Below are positions 27,929-36,667 of a stretch of DNA of 64,000 nucleotides, piece after piece (position 1 is the first letter of the stretch; each line of letters starts with the position of its first letter). The DNA is from Bacteroidia bacterium (GTDB lineage: Bacteria > Bacteroidota > Bacteroidia > Flavobacteriales_D > Cryomorphaceae), in contig JAUICL010000004.1 of the NCBI GenBank assembly GCA_030427905.1, forward strand, positions 277,722-341,721. Reading direction: 5' to 3'. Under the pieces are notes generated by a model, which had not been told where the DNA came from, did not search any database, and worked only from the letters and a program-made list of their open reading frames with translations. The translations under genes and the position numbers were made by a program.

Positions 27929-28842
27929 GATACATCGCGGTTACTTGCCTATTCTTTCTCGTAATCCATGCCACTGCGCAAGACGAAGGTGGAAGTTTAC
28001 TCGATCTTCTCGGTGAAGAGGAAACGACCAATTATGCCACCGCTAGCTTCAAATCGACGCGAATCATCAACTCGCCAAGTATTGAGAACGTAGCAGAAGG
28101 TGTTTTAGACTTTCGGATCTCTCACCGATTTGGAAGGGTTAATTCAGGAGCACAAGAGTTTTTTGGTCTCGATGCGGCTACCATACGTTTGGGGCTTGAT
28201 TACGGAATCACCGATCGGCTAATGGTGGGTATTGGGAGAAGCACTGTCCAGAAAGCGGTAGATGGATTCTTCAAGTACAAGCTACTGCGCCAGAGTACGG
28301 GGAAAAAGAATATGCCAATCACCTTGAGTTTGTACAGCTCCATGATGATAAACTGGCAAGATTGGCCAGAGCCAGACCGCGAAAACTACTTTAGCTCAAG
28401 GCTGACCTATACGTATCAGCTACTAATTGGAAGAAAATTTAGCAAGTCTACCAGCTTAATGCTGATGCCAACCATGGTTCACCGCAACCTTGTGCCAAAC
28501 AAGAGCATTCCCAATGATGTATTCGCCATCGGGATTGGTGGAAGACAGAAAATCACTTCTCGGTTGGCAGTTACTGGCGAGTACTACTACGTCTTTGCAG
28601 ATCAGTTGGTAGAAATTTACACCAACTCCCTTTCTATTGGGGTGGATATCGAGACTGGTGGCCACGTTTTCCAACTTCATATGACCAACTCGCTGGGGAT
28701 GATGGATAAGCAATACATCACCGAAACAACGGGAAAATGGCTCGATGGGGACATCCACCTTGGGTTCAATATTTCTCGTGTATTCACGATCAAGGACCGA
28801 AACAAGGAAAAGGTCAAAAAGAAAGAAGCGGAAGACCACTAA
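27925..28842 (+). CDS. DUF5777-family outer-membrane beta-barrel protein
   Basis: 305 aa. Signal peptide (about 1-18, ending ATAQ), then the conserved start of DUF5777: ASFKSTRIINSPSIENVAEG and DFRISHRFGRVN, followed by LGLDYGITDRLMVGIGRS, alternating aromatic strands and a charged Lys/Glu-rich tail. DUF5777 barrels are regularly co-encoded with YceI and cytochrome-like proteins in Bacteroidota. It is the last gene of the module begun at 25884. The role is probably an outer-membrane partner for the soluble redox or lipid carriers; this is inference from context. Confidence 0.85.
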   Translation: MRYIAVTCLFFLVIHATAQDEGGSLLDLLGEEETTNYATASFKSTRIINSPSIENVAEGVLDFRISHRFGRVNSGAQEFFGLDAATIRLGLDYGITDRLMVGIGRSTVQKAVDGFFKYKLLRQSTGKKNMPITLSLYSSMMINWQDWPEPDRENYFSSRLTYTYQLLIGRKFSKSTSLMLMPTMVHRNLVPNKSIPNDVFAIGIGGRQKITSRLAVTGEYYYVFADQLVEIYTNSLSIGVDIETGGHVFQLHMTNSLGMMDKQYITETTGKWLDGDIHLGFNISRVFTIKDRNKEKVKKKEAEDH

Positions 28843-28953
28843 CTTTTAGAAACGCTGAATCATAACACCACCAAGCGGCTTCGCACTAAAAGCCTTCTCC
28901 ATAAGTCCATCTCTTCAAGCCTATATCAGGTCGTGCATAGGTAAAATGTCCTT

Positions 28954-29015
28954 ACGGTCTCCTCACGGTCTAGTGACGGTCTAGTGACGGTCTTCAGACG
29001 GTCTAGACACGGTCT
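28954..29015. repeat. Six phased direct repeats ACGGTCT, period 11 bp
   Basis: Exact ACGGTCT occurs at 28954, 28965, 28976, 28987, 28998 and 29009, each followed by a different 4-bp spacer. The period is exactly 11 bp. The array lies between the convergent DUF5777 and TolC genes, with no gene inside. It resembles a protein-binding array on one helical face. Confidence 0.9.
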
Positions 29016-29098
29016 AAATACGTTATCACTCGGAGAATACACAGAATCTCATTGTTCCTAACAAGAGTGTAGTATCCCTATGGGTTCTGTCCGCCAAC

Positions 29099-30454
29099 CT
29101 ACTCATCCAGCAATATCCCTGCAAGCTGCTTGAGCACCAGCTCTTCGTACTTGGCGTTGTACTTCGCGATGCTGTAATTGTTCTGAGCATTTCGAAGGTT
29201 GAGCTGCGCCTGACGAAACTCGATCGAAGAGATTTGCCCTTGCTTGTACAAGTCATCACTTCGATTGAAGTTCTTGGTGGATGTAAGGAGATTGTCCTTC
29301 TCAGCTTCGAAGACAAACAAGGCGTTCTGGTACGAAGCATAGGCGTTGAGTACATCTCGTTGTACCGAAAAGGTCGTTTGCTCTTTCAAAATCTCTTGCC
29401 GCTCAATTTCTATTCTGGCATTCTGACTTTGGACACGAGTTGTTCCACCGTCAAATATGTTCCAGCTTAGCCTCAGACCAGCCTGTGGGCCGTGGTTGTA
29501 GCTTCCCGTCACAAAGGCTCCAGCTGGGTTTTGATTTCCCGCGTAGTCATAACCCGCATTCACGGATACGGCCGGAAACCATCCCGCTTGTCTGGCCTTT
29601 AAAGCAAATTCGCTGTTTCGCAACTGGCTATTGGTTTGCTGAATTAAAACGTTTCGCTCATAGGCTTGGTTCACAAGATCGTCCTTAGTTCCCGGGATAA
29701 AAAAGGTCACGTTTGTATCAACGGCAAACTCAGTTTCAATATTCCGTCCCATGATTAAGTTCAGGTTGCGCTGGGCGTTTTCGAGCTGTTGAATGGTGTT
29801 GAGCAGATTGATACTGTCGTTGTTGACATCTACCTGTGCATTTAGCACATCTATTTGAGTCGATTGCCCATACTCAAAACTATACTTAGCGCGCTGGAGT
29901 CGGGTAGAAGAGATGCTCAGTGCATTTCTAAAGTTTTCTACACCTTCAGTAAGCTGGGCCATTAAGAAGTAGGCGTTCGCCAATTCTAAGACTGTATTCT
30001 CAATGATTTGTCTGGCTTGCAATTCAGAGATTTGGTATTCCATCTTGAGCTGCTCGTAGTTGTACTCGCGTCCAAACCCATTGAAGATCAAGTACTCCAC
30101 ACCGACAGAAGCACCATAGTTATAAGCTTCAGTAGCATCGTAGCTAATGTCGCCATTCACCGTTTGGTTCTCTCCTTGATAGCCGGTGATACCTGCATTA
30201 CCTGTAGCGACCAAACTGGGTAGATACCCGCTGTTCAACATGCTTTGATTGTTGTCGGCGACTTCTACCACCTTATTTGCCACTTTGATGTCGTAATTGT
30301 GCTCTAGCGTAAGCTCAAGAGCCGCTTGGCGCGAGAGAACTTCCTGACCACTGGCAGACCTGCCGAGTGAAAAAAGGAATACCAGCGCGAGCATTCTGAC
30401 TACCATGTTTGAACGTGTTAGATTTAGATTATCTGTGATTTTCTGAGACATCAT
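29099..30454 (-). CDS. TolC-family outer-membrane efflux channel
   Basis: About 451 aa from ATG 30454; in-frame starts at 30487 and 30406 also exist, and the signal peptide core is VVRMLALVFLFSLG ending ASGQ. The rest is the TolC/OEP double repeat: long coiled-coil helices with QARQIIENTVLELANAYFL, ENAQRNLNLIMGR and the second-half QKxQISSIEFRQAQLNLRNAQNNY. It forms the outer-membrane duct of the tripartite pump with the RND and HlyD-type genes immediately upstream (the RND stop lies 8 bp before this ATG). Typical family length. Confidence 0.93.
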   Translation of the reverse strand: MMSQKITDNLNLTRSNMVVRMLALVFLFSLGRSASGQEVLSRQAALELTLEHNYDIKVANKVVEVADNNQSMLNSGYLPSLVATGNAGITGYQGENQTVNGDISYDATEAYNYGASVGVEYLIFNGFGREYNYEQLKMEYQISELQARQIIENTVLELANAYFLMAQLTEGVENFRNALSISSTRLQRAKYSFEYGQSTQIDVLNAQVDVNNDSINLLNTIQQLENAQRNLNLIMGRNIETEFAVDTNVTFFIPGTKDDLVNQAYERNVLIQQTNSQLRNSEFALKARQAGWFPAVSVNAGYDYAGNQNPAGAFVTGSYNHGPQAGLRLSWNIFDGGTTRVQSQNARIEIERQEILKEQTTFSVQRDVLNAYASYQNALFVFEAEKDNLLTSTKNFNRSDDLYKQGQISSIEFRQAQLNLRNAQNNYSIAKYNAKYEELVLKQLAGILLDE

Positions 30455-30461
30455 TTCAATC

Positions 30462-33400
30462 TTAATGAGTTGATTCTTCGAGTTCACGCAATTCTTCGAT
30501 TGCTGGTTCTACTGATTCTTTCGATGGCTTTTCTCCTTCCCACAGCCAAAGGGTATAGACTTTCAGATCATTGGCAACCGATAGAAGCATAGGTAGCATG
30601 ATCAATGTTAAGACCGTGGCAATGGCGATACCGTATGCAATAGCGATGGCCATCGGTATCAGAAACTGCGCCTGTCGGCTCTTCTCCAGGATAAGTGGCG
30701 AAAGACCAGCGATGGTCGTAATGGAAGTCAGGAAGATGGCTCGAAAACGCGATTTTCCAGCCTGGATGATAGCTTCGTCAAATTTCAAGCCTTCTTGCAA
30801 GTAGCTGTTAAACTTACTAATCAGGACGAGTCCGTCATTCACTACGATCCCGATCAAGGCAATGATTCCCAATAGGGAAAGTACGTTGATTGGAAAGTCG
30901 TGAACCCAGTGCCCCCACGCCACACCAATGATGCTGAATGGGATCATAACCAACAAGATAATGGGTTGGATATAGGAACGGAAGGTGAACCCGATAATCA
31001 CGAGGATCAAGAAAATGATAATGGGAAATACCTTTTGGGCTGATCCCGTAACCTTACTTGCCTCTCGGTTTTGCCCCTCGAAGAGCGTTGAAACCGATGG
31101 GTATTTTGCGAGTATATCGGGAAGCACGTTTGCTCGGATATCTTGAATGATATCGGTGGAGCTGTCCTTGGGATTTTTCAAATCGGCTTCCACCTTTATT
31201 TCCCGCTTTCCGTTGAGGTGGTTTATGGTTATTTCCCCTCTCGCAATGTGGTACGTAGCTATTTCGCTCAAGGGAACACGGTCGCCTGTCGGGCTTACAA
31301 TCCGCATGTTGTCGAGATTGAGAATAGAAGATCGGCCTTCGCGTTCATAACGCACCCATACAATAATCTCGTCTTGCCCACGCTGAAAACGCTGCACCTG
31401 AAGTCCGTTGAATCCAGCCCGCACTTGGCTGATCACATCGTTGAAGGTAAAACCGAGCACATAGGCTTCATCCTTCAGTTGAAGATTGATCTCATTAATT
31501 CCGGCAGGGTCATTATCGCTGATGTCGCGCAGAAGCGCATTTTGCTTTAGGTGATCTTTCAGCTCCAGTTTGGCGGCCTTAAGCTCTTCAATATTGCTTC
31601 CAAGTAGAGATACCGAAACCGGTTTTCCCCCGAAGCTCGACCCAGCATCAAAAATTAAACTTTCGGCAGATGGGTAGGCCTTACTGGCCTGTGCAATTGA
31701 TTGGGCAATTTCAGAAGCTGTGAAATCCCGCTCTTCTCCCGGCAATAGATTTATCTTCAAAGATGCATTTGCCGTTCCGGGTCCAATGCGTTTGATGATG
31801 CTTTGGAATACTTGCTTATCGCCCGTTTGATTGGCTGTATATTCTTTATTAACCTCGACGGCCACTGCTTCGATCTCAGAAATGATTGAGTCGGTTACCT
31901 CGGGATTGATTCCTTGAGGCATTTTGAGCGTCACGTTCACCTGATCGGAGGCGATAACGGGGAAGAATGTGGTTCGGATGATACCTCCTTGGATAGCACC
32001 TGTCGTGATTACAAAAAGAGCGATGAGAATGCTGAATCCCATGATCTTGTTCTCCATGAAAAAGTGGAGTGCTGGGCTGTAGAGTTTATCGCGAAGGAAG
32101 TTCAACAGCTTGGTGGCCTTCGCATTAAACCAGTACGTTTTCTGCTCGCTCGAAAGTGCTTTGGAGTGTGCAATGTGGGCCGGTAGGATAACCAATGCTT
32201 CGAAGAGAGAAAATAGGAGAGTAAGGATAACGACTACCGATACTTCGCTGAAGAATTCTCCCAGTCTTCCATCCAAATAGAAGAAAGTAGAGAAAGCCAC
32301 AACGGTGGTGATAATAGCTGAAGTGATGGCCGGCACGACTTCCATCGTTCCATCTATCGCCGCACGGATTCGCGACTTTCCTTTCTCGTGGTGGTGGAAA
32401 ATATTCTCTGCGATCACAATACCATCATCAACGAGAATTCCGATTACGATGATCATTCCAAATAGTGACAAAACGTTTATCGTGACATCGAAGTACGACG
32501 CCACCATAAACATTCCCATAAATGAGATGGGGATTCCAAAAGCAACCCATCCCGCCAGGCGTGGTCTCAAAAACAACGACAGGAAGAATAGCACCAGCGC
32601 GATCCCTTGAATTCCGTTTGTGAGAAGGAGTTCAGTCCGTTCTACTATGGTTTGAGATCGGTCGTTGGTAATGTTGAGCTGTATGTTTTGATGCTTCTTG
32701 TTGAAAGCTTCAGCGTATTGCGTTGCATTCGCCGCCGCTTCAATCAGGTCTTCATTGTTGGTAGTGCTTATTTGGAAGGAAATCGACGACTGATCGTTGT
32801 AGTAAATCCGGTCAGGGGTTTCCGACCATCCATCGGTGGTTTTGGCTACATCTTCGAGCCTAACGATGGCTCCGTTCTCTTCCGTTTTAAGAATGATGTT
32901 GTTCAGCTCTTTTCCGTAGTAGGAGCGGTTGCTGACGCGAATCAGGTATTCCTGAGCTTCCGTCTTGATGGCTCCACCCGTCACTAAAATATTGTTGTTG
33001 GCGACAGCGCTGGCCACATCGGCAAAGGTCAACCCGTAGGTGCGCAGGATCTCTTCGTTTACCGCTACGGTGATTTCCTCATCGGGATACCCCGTGATTG
33101 TAAGCTGCGAAACGCCATCTATGGCGCGCAAATCGTTCTCTACCTGGCGCGAGATCGTTTTAAGCGTCTTCAGGTTGATGTCCCGTCCGCTCAGCTCCAT
33201 CTCAATCGCCACGTTCAAATTTTCGTTCTTAGAGACTACGGGGGGCTCCATTTCGCTGGGGAAGGAAGGCACTTTGTCTACAGCGTTTTTGACATCCGCC
33301 AAGAGTACATCAATGTCGTAGCCCTTTACCGCTTCTACCGAAATACTCGCAGTGTTTTCTGAAGAAGCAGAGGTGAATCGGTCTATACCCACGATCCCTC

Positions 33401-33617
33401 TCAAGTTGTCTTCAATTTTTAGGACAACCCCTTCTTCCATTTCTTGGGGTGAAGCACCGGGGTAAGCTATGGTGATGTCGATAAACTTTGAATCCTGGAG
33501 GGGAAAGAAGCTAGATTTCAGTGAAAGCATACCGGCTGCTCCCAACACCACCATAGCGACTATGATCACGTTTACCGCAACGGGAAACTTTATGAAATGA
33601 GATATGATTGACTTCAT
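30462..33617 (-). CDS. RND efflux transporter permease (HAE1/AcrB type)
   Basis: 1051 aa, full family length. Twelve transmembrane helices and two large periplasmic loops are evident. The TM4 proton-relay motif GILVDDGIVIAENIFHHHE carries the paired Asp residues, the AYPGASPQEMEEGV and GYPDEEITVAVNEEI segments belong to the porter domain, and the second half repeats GIVVNDGLVLISKFN. It uses proton motive force to extrude drugs, lipophiles or metals. It lies between the adaptor and TolC genes. Position in the subfamily is close to the MdtB/MexB-like branch without clear CusA metal-binding Met clusters, so organic compounds are more likely substrates. Confidence 0.94.
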   Translation of the reverse strand: MKSIISHFIKFPVAVNVIIVAMVVLGAAGMLSLKSSFFPLQDSKFIDITIAYPGASPQEMEEGVVLKIEDNLRGIVGIDRFTSASSENTASISVEAVKGYDIDVLLADVKNAVDKVPSFPSEMEPPVVSKNENLNVAIEMELSGRDINLKTLKTISRQVENDLRAIDGVSQLTITGYPDEEITVAVNEEILRTYGLTFADVASAVANNNILVTGGAIKTEAQEYLIRVSNRSYYGKELNNIILKTEENGAIVRLEDVAKTTDGWSETPDRIYYNDQSSISFQISTTNNEDLIEAAANATQYAEAFNKKHQNIQLNITNDRSQTIVERTELLLTNGIQGIALVLFFLSLFLRPRLAGWVAFGIPISFMGMFMVASYFDVTINVLSLFGMIIVIGILVDDGIVIAENIFHHHEKGKSRIRAAIDGTMEVVPAITSAIITTVVAFSTFFYLDGRLGEFFSEVSVVVILTLLFSLFEALVILPAHIAHSKALSSEQKTYWFNAKATKLLNFLRDKLYSPALHFFMENKIMGFSILIALFVITTGAIQGGIIRTTFFPVIASDQVNVTLKMPQGINPEVTDSIISEIEAVAVEVNKEYTANQTGDKQVFQSIIKRIGPGTANASLKINLLPGEERDFTASEIAQSIAQASKAYPSAESLIFDAGSSFGGKPVSVSLLGSNIEELKAAKLELKDHLKQNALLRDISDNDPAGINEINLQLKDEAYVLGFTFNDVISQVRAGFNGLQVQRFQRGQDEIIVWVRYEREGRSSILNLDNMRIVSPTGDRVPLSEIATYHIARGEITINHLNGKREIKVEADLKNPKDSSTDIIQDIRANVLPDILAKYPSVSTLFEGQNREASKVTGSAQKVFPIIIFLILVIIGFTFRSYIQPIILLVMIPFSIIGVAWGHWVHDFPINVLSLLGIIALIGIVVNDGLVLISKFNSYLQEGLKFDEAIIQAGKSRFRAIFLTSITTIAGLSPLILEKSRQAQFLIPMAIAIAYGIAIATVLTLIMLPMLLSVANDLKVYTLWLWEGEKPSKESVEPAIEELRELEESTH

Positions 33618-33663
33618 AAGAAGTTCTGAGTTTTAGAATTTGATTGATTTGAGCCGTTGTGGT

Positions 33664-34779
33664 TTATTCACTGAGTACATTCACCTTCATGCCGGAGTAT
33701 GCGGCTGTAGGGAGCTTCGCAAGTGTCTGCTCTCCATCATTGAGCCCGCGCACCACTACAGATTTTTCGTTGTAGTACACTGGGGTAATGGTTTTCTGAA
33801 CCAAAGTGGAATCTTCCACGACAAAGACCTTGTCGGTATCGAAGACAACGCTTCGGCTAAGCTCAAAAGCATTCTCTATTTCCGTAGCCCTTATGGTGGT
33901 GTTGACAAACATGCCTTCTTCCAAACCTTCGCCTTTCACCTGGATATAGATGTCGGTCGTTTGGGTCTCGGTATTCACTTTTCTATTGATGCGGGTTATC
34001 ACTCCTTCCCACGTACGGTCAGGGTTTGATGTGGAATTTACAGTCACTTTTTGACCTGTTTTCAAGAACTTAACCATGCTCGTGCTGACAGGTGCTTCTA
34101 CTTCGTATATAGTGGGCTGAATAAAGGTTCCGAGCTTCTGGCCAGTTCTGATAAGTGATCCTGGTGTTACCAAAGCTTCCACAAGCACACCATCAAATGG
34201 AGCAGCGATATTGTACTTCGCCAAGGTCAGCTCCATATTGTGAACAGTGTAGTACGTTGAATAGATATTTCTTCCGGTGATGAACATCTTTTCCTTCTCC
34301 GTTTCCGTTTCTGGCAAGGGCGGAAGTGGCTGGTTAATATCCAGCTTGGTGAGAAACTTATTCCATTTTTCGAAAGCATCTGGATAATCGAGGCGAATAT
34401 CTGCCAGTGCTGCGGTAATCAGATTTTGCAGGCTGCTCTTCTGAGACATCAGGCTCGCACGATATACATCTGAGTCGATCGATACCAAGGCACTTCCTTT
34501 TTTATACGTCATCCCTTCTTTGAAACTACCGGCAGGCGAGGTCATAACCCCTTGCACTTCTGCATATATCTCCACCCGGTTTTTGGCCTGAAGGCTTCCC
34601 GTCACCGAAAGCTGAATAGGAACGGTACCGTTTGTCACCGATTGGGTAAATACAGAAGATATCTGTGAGCCATTAGCCTTTGGCGGGGCTTTTTTACTCG
34701 ACTTCAGTGTATTTGAGATGGTGAAACCAACAACTAGAATCAGGATGCTGGCAGCGACGATTATGATTTTTCTTTTCAT
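33664..34779 (-). CDS. RND efflux periplasmic adaptor (HlyD/MFP family)
   Basis: 371 aa. N-terminal membrane helix (about 5-22), then a biotinyl-lipoyl-like half (VEIYAEVQGVMTS, GMTYKKGSALVSID), an alpha-helical hairpin, the second lipoyl half (NIAAPFDGVLVEALVTPGSLIRTGQKLG) and a beta-barrel/membrane-proximal domain (VTRINRKVNTETQTTDIYI). It bridges the RND permease to TolC across the periplasm. Seven bp separate it from the MarR gene upstream and 46 bp from the permease downstream, so MarR is the first gene of a four-gene operon. Confidence 0.92.
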   Translation of the reverse strand: MKRKIIIVAASILILVVGFTISNTLKSSKKAPPKANGSQISSVFTQSVTNGTVPIQLSVTGSLQAKNRVEIYAEVQGVMTSPAGSFKEGMTYKKGSALVSIDSDVYRASLMSQKSSLQNLITAALADIRLDYPDAFEKWNKFLTKLDINQPLPPLPETETEKEKMFITGRNIYSTYYTVHNMELTLAKYNIAAPFDGVLVEALVTPGSLIRTGQKLGTFIQPTIYEVEAPVSTSMVKFLKTGQKVTVNSTSNPDRTWEGVITRINRKVNTETQTTDIYIQVKGEGLEEGMFVNTTIRATEIENAFELSRSVVFDTDKVFVVEDSTLVQKTITPVYYNEKSVVVRGLNDGEQTLAKLPTAAYSGMKVNVLSE

Positions 34780-34786
34780 GGAAACC

Positions 34787-35260
34787 TTAGTTGTTTGTGC
34801 AACTACTTTTTAGGGAATGGATATTTTCTTTGATTTTGAGAAGTGTGTCTACCACCTGGTCCAATTCTGCTTGTGGAATGCCAGCCTGTATTTGCTGAGC
34901 TAGGCTTTTAAATAAGGGTTCAGTCTCGCCAAAAACTTTTTCACCTTGCTTGGTCAGATGAACCATGTTTATTCGCTTATCCGTAGAAGAAGGGATTCTC
35001 GCGACCAGATTTTTTTTCTCTAGCGTATTTATAAACCGCGCCAATGATGCCTTGTCGCGGTCTGTGATGAAGGCTAGGTCGTTCTGCGGGAGCGGGCCGT
35101 TTTCAGTTAACTTCTTGAGAACAAGGAGCTGTTTTTTGGTCAGGCTAACTCCAGCTTCTTTTAGCTTATTGTTGACGTAAATGTCAATGCACTTCACCGT
35201 TTTTCCAAGGGTAGGCAAGATGCCATACTCTTCAAATTCTGGTGCACATTCTTTGTCCAT
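34787..35260 (-). CDS. MarR-family transcriptional regulator of the efflux operon
   Basis: 157 aa from ATG 35260; an in-frame TTG at 35266 is less likely because it falls within a palindrome. The winged helix spans about residues 30-120: LTKKQLLVLKKLTENGPLPQNDLAF, then DKASLARFINTLEKKNLVARI, then a DKRINMVHLTKQGEKV wing, all MarR signatures. A Cys near the N-terminus (ECAPEF) might sense oxidants, but this is not a known motif. It heads the operon MarR-adaptor-RND-TolC and very probably represses it by binding the palindrome within its own promoter. Confidence 0.9.
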   Translation of the reverse strand: MDKECAPEFEEYGILPTLGKTVKCIDIYVNNKLKEAGVSLTKKQLLVLKKLTENGPLPQNDLAFITDRDKASLARFINTLEKKNLVARIPSSTDKRINMVHLTKQGEKVFGETEPLFKSLAQQIQAGIPQAELDQVVDTLLKIKENIHSLKSSCTNN

Positions 35261-35310
35261 CGGCAAAAATTTGCCGCAAATTTAAGGACGATAGTTGCGT
35301 ATGCAACTAT
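35261..35310 (-). promoter_or_regulatory. Promoter and MarR operator of the efflux operon
   Basis: On the minus strand a TTG (complement of 35304-35306) is 19 bp from TAAATTTG (complement of 35277-35284), a perfect Bacteroidota -33/-7 pair. The palindrome ATAGTTGC-gtat-GCAACTAT (35291-35310) fills the spacer and the -33 region. A second palindrome, CGGCAAA-AA-TTTGCCG (35261-35276), sits between the -7 box and the ATG. Confidence 0.8.
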
Positions 35311-35363
35311 TGAAATGTTAAAATTTGATTAAATGCCGAATCAATGGACGTCTCGGTTTCTGA

Positions 35364-36011
35364 TCAAAGGATTTCTAACTTCTCTGATCTTGAGATCGAG
35401 CCGGGATTTAAACCTGGCTCACCTTCTGGTATTTCTTCACCCAGTTCATTAAAATACTCAACCCATGCCGGGAAGAATGCATCACTGTTTGGCTCTTTGA
35501 AGGTCATCGCAGAGACTTCAAAAAAGGCATCATTTCCGCTAGCAGATCGGTAGCTTTCGTAGACAAGTTCGCTGCAATACCAAGTTTCGTTTCCTAGCGC
35601 ATAGACATCGTCGTATGGCTTGCCGACTTTACTCAGCGCGAATTCACTCGCCAGATCTATCAAGTTTCGATACTCGGGTTTCAATCGGGCCACCACAATG
35701 TTTTTTACTTCATTGCTATCGCCGCTGCGAGCGTAGAAGGACTCTAGGGAGCTGATTTGAACCCCACTGCCTATGGCTTCTACAACTTTTAGGGTATCGT
35801 TTATACTCACCACCATGGCACAATGCGAGAAATCTCTTCCATTCACACCTTCAGTCACCGACTCAATGGCATCACAGAGATCACCGCAGTTTAGATCCTG
35901 AAAAAGTAGGTCACCGTGTTTCAACTCTGGAAGCCTTTCAGGCTGGCTGCACGCAGCTGAGATGATCGCAGTTAGAATAATAAACAAGTTCGCGAATGAT
36001 GATTTCTTCAA
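35364..36011 (-). CDS. YiiX/NlpC-P60-like permuted cysteine hydrolase lipoprotein
   Basis: 215 aa from a TTG at 36011, chosen because it yields a perfect lipoprotein signal (MKKSSF..., lipobox SAAC, Cys21). The frame runs further upstream to 36209, but that would overlap the divergent sigma-factor gene. The enzymatic core matches the permuted papain-like YiiX/YebB amidases: GDLLFQDL at the start, SHCAMVV carrying the His, and WYCSELVYESYR carrying the catalytic Cys. The family cleaves amide bonds in peptidoglycan-like or lipid substrates at the envelope. It is divergent from the ECF sigma operon; a -7 box TATATTTG lies at the complement of 36038-36045. Confidence 0.78.
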   Translation of the reverse strand: MKKSSFANLFIILTAIISAACSQPERLPELKHGDLLFQDLNCGDLCDAIESVTEGVNGRDFSHCAMVVSINDTLKVVEAIGSGVQISSLESFYARSGDSNEVKNIVVARLKPEYRNLIDLASEFALSKVGKPYDDVYALGNETWYCSELVYESYRSASGNDAFFEVSAMTFKEPNSDAFFPAWVEYFNELGEEIPEGEPGLNPGSISRSEKLEIL

Positions 36012-36037
36012 TGGGAGCAAGGCTTTATTTAGGCAGG

Positions 36038-36045
36038 CAAATATA
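36038..36045 (-). promoter_or_regulatory. -7 box for the YiiX-like lipoprotein gene
   Basis: The complement of CAAATATA reads TATATTTG, matching TAnnTTTG, 27 bp before the proposed TTG start at 36011. This supports the short start and argues against the longer reading frame, which would begin upstream of this promoter. Confidence 0.5.
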
Positions 36046-36103
36046 AGAAGCGAAGCTGGTAAGCATCGTTCAAGTGCCACGAGTTTAACTATCTTAGACG
36101 CGA

Positions 36104-36667
36104 ATGGAATCGAACGATCAACGCCAAAAGGAAAGGTTGTTGGTGAGCCGCCTAAAGAATGGCGACCAATCAGCTTTCGGCGAGGTATATGACGCATATG
36201 CTTCAGCACTCTTTGGTGTAGTGAGCAAGATCGTCCGTTCAGAAGGTGAAGGGGAAGATGTGCTCCAAGACGCCTTGGTGAAGGTGTGGAAGAACATCCA
36301 TTCGTTTGATGAAAAGAAAGGCACGTTTTTCACTTGGATGCTAAACATTGCTAGGAATTCGGCTATTGATCGACTCCGAAAATTGCAGAAAGAAGGTAAG
36401 GTCGAAATCCAACAAATAGATTTCAACGTAGATATTGAGCGCGGTCATCAAACAGCTATCAATACATCGGTGATTGGAATCGGCGATTTGGTAGATAAAT
36501 TGCCAGAAGAGCACCGGCTTATGGTGGAGTACATCTACTTCAATGGGTACACCCAGCAAGAAGTAGCCGATGAGTTGGATATGCCGCTGGGAACGGTTAA
36601 AACGCGTATTAGGGCGGCTGTGAAGTCGCTTAGAAAAGTTTTTACATTACTGTTGTTTTGGATATAA
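36104..36667 (+). CDS. ECF-type sigma-70 family RNA polymerase sigma factor
   Basis: 187 aa. Sigma-2 region about 15-85 (EVYDAYASALFGVVSKIV, DVLQDALVKVWKNIHSFDEKKGTFFTWMLNIARNSAIDRLR) and sigma-4 region about 125-178 (KLPEEHRLMVEYIYFNGYTQQEVADELDMPLGTVKTRIR). It lacks region 1 and 3, as usual for ECF factors, and most resembles the SigK-type ECF19 group. It redirects RNA polymerase to stress or envelope promoters. The stop overlaps the anti-sigma start, so both are made together. The fasciclin gene 1.4 kb downstream is a plausible target because SigK-type systems elsewhere control fasciclin-domain proteins. Confidence 0.93.
   Translation: MESNDQRQKERLLVSRLKNGDQSAFGEVYDAYASALFGVVSKIVRSEGEGEDVLQDALVKVWKNIHSFDEKKGTFFTWMLNIARNSAIDRLRKLQKEGKVEIQQIDFNVDIERGHQTAINTSVIGIGDLVDKLPEEHRLMVEYIYFNGYTQQEVADELDMPLGTVKTRIRAAVKSLRKVFTLLLFWI

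Noticed and set aside
32607..32987. Plus-strand reading frame within the RND permease region
   Set aside because: Antisense shadow of a full-length RND protein; no independent coding signal.
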